Origin: Colivicinus sp963607765
Lineage (GTDB): Bacteria > Bacillota_I > Bacilli_A > Erysipelotrichales > Erysipelotrichaceae
NCBI GenBank assembly: GCA_963607765.1
Contig: CAVDDT010000015.1
Coordinates: 1-27,435 of the forward strand
Direction: 5' to 3'
Length of the DNA: 27,435 nt
The notes under the pieces were generated by a model, which was not told the origin of the DNA, searched no databases, and was given only the letters and a program-made list of their open reading frames with translations. Below are positions 24,641 to 27,435 of this stretch, in pieces (the first letter of the stretch is position 1; each line of letters starts with the position of its first letter). The position numbers and the translations under genes are program-made.

Positions 24641-25735
24641 AAGTTTGCTTCTTATCTTATCAATTATAGGAGCACACAAAAATATAGTAGCCACAAAAGC
24701 AATTAGCTTTAAATCTAGCCTATCATTAGGGATAACGTTAACACCATAATCAGATATTTCGGGAGTCATCTTAAAGACAATCGCCATTATAAAATAAACC
24801 AGTGTGCAAACATATAAATGCCAAATATATAGTACTAAAGTTCTTTGGCCAAAGTATTTCAATACTTCAACATTAGGAGCAATAGACTCCAACAACTTCA
24901 TGAGGTAGAAAAGCAAATATGTGCCACTTATCCCATATAAGAAACTTGCAAATACGCTCGCTGTTCCATAACTACCATAAAAGCTCATGTTCAAATATAT
25001 ATCTGTTTGGCCACTTATCAAAAAGGCAATGTACAATGCCGCACATATAGCACAAGCAATAGAATGCCGTGTATTAATCTTGAAAACATCTCTTTGTTTA
25101 AAGCGATAGCCAACAATCATGCAAGCGCAAACATATCCCCCAATAGATAGACAATATGGCAATTGAAATCCAAGGACAACATCCACACACGCAATAAGCA
25201 AACATATAAAAATCATGATGAAATCATGCCAATCTTGTTTTCTAATTTTTTCAAGATAAATATAAAAAAGAATTGATCCAACAAACATTGCCACAAAAAA
25301 CCACAAATGGCAATTTAAAGGAAGCATCACATCAATACTTTTCTCACCAAAATCAACATAAGTTGGCATTTTAATAAATTTGGTTAAAAAATTGAGCTTA
25401 GGCAAATTAGGAGAACCATAAAACATGTAGACCAATGTTGTTGATATAACCGTTTTATAATCAGCATAGCCAAAATATGATCCCCTAAATAATTCAACTA
25501 GTCCACTAAAAAACATCAATGACCAAAAAGGCAATAAAAGATTTTTAATCTTTTTATATATTAAATTGCTCAAAGTGTCTTTTTTTCTAACATGCATATA
25601 GCCGGTTATTAAGAAAAAAGCCGGCATCGCAAAGTACATCGAATGAGTAACAACATCAACAGATACAATATGATGGAAAACCACCCAAAATATCATTATC
25701 GCCCTAGCATAATCAATAAAAACTTCCCTTTTCAT
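24617..25735 (-). CDS. Acyltransferase-3 family membrane protein
   Basis: Multi-pass membrane protein of 372 residues with about ten hydrophobic helices. It begins with the family signature REVFIDYARAIMIFWVVFHHIV, containing the His pair thought to be catalytic, and continues with MPAFFLITGYMH. The family O-acetylates or otherwise acylates surface polysaccharides, peptidoglycan or lipids; the target cannot be read here. The open frame reaches ATG 25774, but that start lies inside the upstream rpsI terminator. ATG 25735 has AGGG eight bases upstream and gives the natural family start, so it is chosen. A TATAAT lies at 25755-25760 without a clear -35. Confidence 0.85.
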   Translation of the reverse strand: MKREVFIDYARAIMIFWVVFHHIVSVDVVTHSMYFAMPAFFLITGYMHVRKKDTLSNLIYKKIKNLLLPFWSLMFFSGLVELFRGSYFGYADYKTVISTTLVYMFYGSPNLPKLNFLTKFIKMPTYVDFGEKSIDVMLPLNCHLWFFVAMFVGSILFYIYLEKIRKQDWHDFIMIFICLLIACVDVVLGFQLPYCLSIGGYVCACMIVGYRFKQRDVFKINTRHSIACAICAALYIAFLISGQTDIYLNMSFYGSYGTASVFASFLYGISGTYLLFYLMKLLESIAPNVEVLKYFGQRTLVLYIWHLYVCTLVYFIMAIVFKMTPEISDYGVNVIPNDRLDLKLIAFVATIFLCAPIIDKIRSKLKKTRLVA

Positions 25736-25763
25736 GTAAACTGCCCTATAAAAAATTATAAAC

Positions 25764-25790
25764 AAAAAGACCATCCATTGGATGATCTTT
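25764..25790 (-). terminator. Terminator of the rplM-rpsI operon
   Basis: An 11-base stem (25766-25776 with 25780-25790, one G-U pair) and a three-base loop, followed by UUUUUGUUU on the minus strand. It lies 33 bases after the rpsI stop. Confidence 0.87.
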
Positions 25791-25822
25791 TCTTTCTCTC
25801 TTGAATAATAGTAAGAAACTGA

Positions 25823-26227
25823 TTATCTCTTTGAGAATTGAGGAGCACGTCTTGCACCCTTCAAACCATACTTCTTACGTTCTTTAGCACGAGAATCACG
25901 AGTTAAGAAGCCAGCAGCTTTTAGTACTGGTCTATAATCTTCTCCAGCTTCAAGTAATGCTCTTGCGATACCATGACGCATAGCACCAGCTTGACCTGCA
26001 AGACCGCCACCATAAACATTGATATTGATGTCGTATTGACCATCAGTGTTTGTGATAACAAGTGGTGATTTAACAACCATTCTTAAGACTTCTTGTGGTA
26101 AATATTGTTCTAGAGGTTTTTCGTTTACTGTAATTACGCCAGTACCAGGTGCCATATAAACACGAGCTACTGATGATTTACGTCTACCTGTTCCAAGGTA
26201 TGTTACATTTGTTTTCTTCTTAGGCAT
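25823..26227 (-). CDS. rpsI: 30S ribosomal protein S9
   Basis: Ribosomal protein uS9 of 134 residues. Visible marks are YLGTGRRKSSVARVYMAPG at the start, VYGGGLAGQAGAMRHGIARALLE in the middle, and the basic C-terminal tail DSRAKERKKYGLKGARRAPQFSKR, whose end reaches the P-site tRNA. AAGGAGA precedes the ATG. It follows rplM by 11 nt in the conserved L13-S9 operon and ends at a strong terminator. Confidence 0.98.
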   Translation of the reverse strand: MPKKKTNVTYLGTGRRKSSVARVYMAPGTGVITVNEKPLEQYLPQEVLRMVVKSPLVITNTDGQYDININVYGGGLAGQAGAMRHGIARALLEAGEDYRPVLKAAGFLTRDSRAKERKKYGLKGARRAPQFSKR

Positions 26228-26238
26228 TAGATTTCTCC

Positions 26239-26667
26239 TTACTTAAGCTCCATTGGCTTTTGTGCTGTATGAGGATGATTTTCACCTTCATATACAAATA
26301 AGTGAGTTCTCATACGATCGCCCAACTTGTTATGTGGAAGCATACCTTGAATTGCATGTTCCACTAGCTCAACTGGATGTTCCCTCTTCATTTGACCAAT
26401 ACTACTACTCTTAAGACCACCTGGATACATAGTGTGGTGATAATAGATCTTCTTGTTCTCTTGGTCGCCACTATAGACAACCTTGTCTGCGTTGATTACA
26501 ACAACGTAATCACCGCAATCAACGTTTGGTGTGTAAGTAGGCTTGTTCTTACCTCTAAGTACATTAGCAACCTTAGTTGCAAGTCTACCTAAAGTTTGAC
26601 CATTAGCATCGATTACATACCAATCTTTCTTGACTTCTTCTGCTTTAAGCATTGTAGTCTGACGCAT
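26239..26667 (-). CDS. rplM: 50S ribosomal protein L13
   Basis: Ribosomal protein uL13 of 142 residues, the normal length. Visible marks are MRQTTMLKAEEVKKDWYVIDANGQTLGRLAT, then DYVVVINADKVVYSG near residue 50 and VEHAIQGMLPHNKLGDRMRTHLFVYEG near 100-125. GAAGG lies before the ATG. The gene has its own promoter and a short structured leader, as is common for this operon in Firmicutes. Confidence 0.98.
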   Translation of the reverse strand: MRQTTMLKAEEVKKDWYVIDANGQTLGRLATKVANVLRGKNKPTYTPNVDCGDYVVVINADKVVYSGDQENKKIYYHHTMYPGGLKSSSIGQMKREHPVELVEHAIQGMLPHNKLGDRMRTHLFVYEGENHPHTAQKPMELK

Positions 26668-26718
26668 ATAATTTTTTACCTTCTTTCTTGTCTTACCGGG
26701 ACAGGAAGCATTTTATGC
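26668..26718 (-). promoter_or_regulatory. Short structured leader of rplM (candidate L13 ribosomal leader)
   Basis: The 51-nt leader can fold around GGGCAUAAAAUGC and a following GUCCC: an inner GCAU/AUGC hairpin closed by G-C pairs. L13 leaders that bind the protein and repress the operon are known in Firmicutes. The match here is by position and a hairpin with G-rich and C-rich sides, not by a checked alignment. Confidence 0.5.
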
Positions 26719-26724
26719 CCAATA

Positions 26725-26754
26725 ATTATATATTAAATACAATATTATTTTCAA
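26725..26754 (-). promoter_or_regulatory. Promoter of the rplM-rpsI operon
   Basis: TTGAAA (26749-26754) and TATAAT (26725-26730) are 18 bases apart on the minus strand, giving a start near 26718. It begins 20 bases past the toxN stop. Confidence 0.75.
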
Positions 26755-26774
26755 TAATAACTTTAAAATGTGCG

Positions 26775-27272
26775 CTACATCTTAGACATTTTATTGATGT
26801 ACTCTTTGCATTTTTCTTCCAAGAGTTTAAAATCGCAACATCTTTCTCTGACATTAATTGGAAGAAAATTTTTGTCATACTGCATTTTAAATTTCTTAAT
26901 CTTTGAAAATAGCTTGCTTTTATTATCGTTGATATATGTAGTTTGATCTTCTATTAAAATTTTATATTTTTCGTCATTAACCTTTGGCAATACTTCACTT
27001 ATACATTCAATCGGAGTGGGAATCATATTGTTGATATTAACTATACCAAGTTTTCCATCATCAATTTTAAACACATCTATTGCCTTATTGCTCATCAATT
27101 GATGCTTTTTCTTAGGGGAAGATAAGGGTGCAAAATAATTTAGTCCATCAAAAGTATAAACAATTCCTATATAGGGCCTTGTTGTATCCTTGTTATACGC
27201 CACCTTAGTGTCAAACTTTCTTAAATAATTAATATATCCTTCATCAAGATAGTAAATTTTTAGCGTCCTCAT
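26775..27272 (-). CDS. toxN: Type III toxin-antitoxin system toxin, ToxN/AbiQ family endoribonuclease
   Basis: Sequence-specific RNase of 165 residues, usual for ToxN/AbiQ. Family marks are the N-terminal LKIYYLDEGYINYLRKFDTKV, YIGIVYTFDGLNYFAPLSSPKKKH near residues 34-57 (the Ser-Pro-Lys-Lys stretch holds active-site residues in characterised members), LGIVNINNMIPTP near 75, and CDFKLLEEKCKEYI near the C-terminus. AAGGAGA lies six bases before the ATG. Upstream are a terminator and a short repeat RNA transcribed the same way, the standard type III layout in which read-through supplies toxin mRNA. Such systems often give abortive phage defence; that role here is inference. Confidence 0.93.
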   Translation of the reverse strand: MRTLKIYYLDEGYINYLRKFDTKVAYNKDTTRPYIGIVYTFDGLNYFAPLSSPKKKHQLMSNKAIDVFKIDDGKLGIVNINNMIPTPIECISEVLPKVNDEKYKILIEDQTTYINDNKSKLFSKIKKFKMQYDKNFLPINVRERCCDFKLLEEKCKEYINKMSKM

Positions 27273-27288
27273 AATATCTCCTTTCCAA

Positions 27289-27317
27289 GAAAATAAAAGC
27301 TAGGTAGTTAACCTAGC
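27289..27317 (-). terminator. Terminator between ToxI RNA and toxN
   Basis: A perfect seven-base stem GCTAGGT/ACCTAGC (27299-27305 with 27311-27317), five-base loop, then UUUUAUUUU on the minus strand. It lies 17 bases before the toxN start, where type III loci place the terminator that limits toxin expression. Confidence 0.9.
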
Positions 27318-27392
27318 CAACTTTTTTAACTCCCTACTATGGCAAGGGTATTCCAACTTTTTATATAATTAAAAGTTGCCTTCATTTAATAC
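27295..27392 (-). ncRNA. toxI: ToxI antitoxin RNA with a near-minimal repeat
   Basis: RNA antitoxin expected to bind and inhibit ToxN. On the minus strand AAAAAGTTGG occurs twice, 36 nt apart (G at 27357 and 27321). One full 36-nt unit and an 11-nt start of a second precede the terminator. The full unit can form an H-type pseudoknot: UGG (27353-27355) with CCA (27340-27342), and CCCU (27345-27348) with AGGG (27332-27335), in interleaved order. The poly-A at each unit start resembles the cut sites of known ToxN enzymes. A hairpin CAACUUUU/AAAAGUUG precedes the unit. Ends are estimated from the promoter and terminator. Confidence 0.8.
27322..27362 (-). repeat. 36-nt ToxI repeat unit and junction
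   Basis: One complete 36-nt unit bounded by two A-rich junctions, AAAAAGTTGG at its start and AAAAAAGTTGG after it. ToxI units of the same length are known in other type III systems. Confidence 0.72.
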
Positions 27393-27398
27393 TATTAA

Positions 27399-27427
27399 AA
27401 TATATCATTTTTGTATTTTATTGTAAA
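27399..27427 (-). promoter_or_regulatory. Promoter of the ToxI-toxN locus
   Basis: TTTACA (27422-27427) and TATATT (27399-27404) are exactly 17 bases apart on the minus strand. Transcription would start near 27392. The whole locus is therefore inside the window. Confidence 0.78.
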
Positions 27428-27435
27428 TTAAACTG

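Noticed and set aside
25736..25774. Longer N-terminus for the acyltransferase, starting at 25774
   Set aside because: The start falls inside the rpsI terminator hairpin; ATG 25735 has a ribosome binding site and the family's natural start.
26688..26906. Plus-strand open frame of 72 codons across the rplM leader and the toxN end
   Set aside because: It lies opposite the toxN C-terminus and rplM leader, has no ribosome binding site and no family resemblance; both real elements explain the sequence.
27289..27435. Possible CRISPR array at the right edge because of the repeated AAAAAGTTGG
   Set aside because: Only one full 36-nt unit and a partial one exist, there are no spacers, and the position before toxN with a promoter and terminator identifies it as ToxI.

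Overview
The window is AT-rich chromosomal DNA with short intergenic gaps, strong AGGAGG-type ribosome binding sites on many genes, Ser/Asp-rich lipoprotein linkers after the lipobox, a T-box leader and the rplM-rpsI pair. This points to a low-GC Gram-positive (Firmicutes/Bacillota). An Erysipelotrichales-like gut or oral lineage is my best guess, but the sequence alone does not fix it.

Layout. (1) 1-10.6 kb, minus strand, is a peptide-scavenging island. Two Xaa-Pro aminopeptidase-like M24 paralogues are followed by a terminator and then an oligopeptide ABC importer in the order oppB-C-D-F-A. After a second hairpin come an S9 prolyl-oligopeptidase-family enzyme and the N-terminal part of a PepD-type M20 dipeptidase that runs off the window edge. 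Together they import peptides and cut them, including proline-containing ones. (2) 10.7-13.7 kb holds a YhhN membrane protein diverging from a DUF1893 protein plus a ParB-like protein, then an AAA/DUF4143 ATPase whose upstream region carries two strong inverted repeats. (3) 13.8-16.7 kb is the methionine importer metQ-metN-metI behind a T-box riboswitch with a plausible AUG specifier. (4) 16.7-24.0 kb holds a Cof-type HAD phosphatase, a PHP-family phosphatase with a NUDIX hydrolase, a large PLD-helicase, an amidohydrolase interrupted by an in-frame stop, and an M48 membrane protease.

(5) 24.0-24.6 kb is the remains of a DUF3990-type (ADP-ribosyltransferase-like) cassette: a 54-residue internally deleted remnant followed by an intact partner of unknown function. 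(6) 24.6-27.4 kb holds an acyltransferase-3 membrane protein, rpsI and rplM with a short leader, and at the right edge a complete type III toxin-antitoxin locus. That locus has a ToxN/AbiQ-family RNase preceded by a promoter, a very short antitoxin RNA with about 1.3 copies of a 36-nt repeat, and an intervening terminator.

The signals most worth a second look are: the near-minimal ToxI antitoxin with a readable H-type pseudoknot; a set of six genes without Shine-Dalgarno sequences whose -10 hexamer sits 6-7 nt before the ATG, suggesting leaderless transcripts; and the nonsense codon in the amidohydrolase, which lies inside a perfect 10-bp-arm palindrome.
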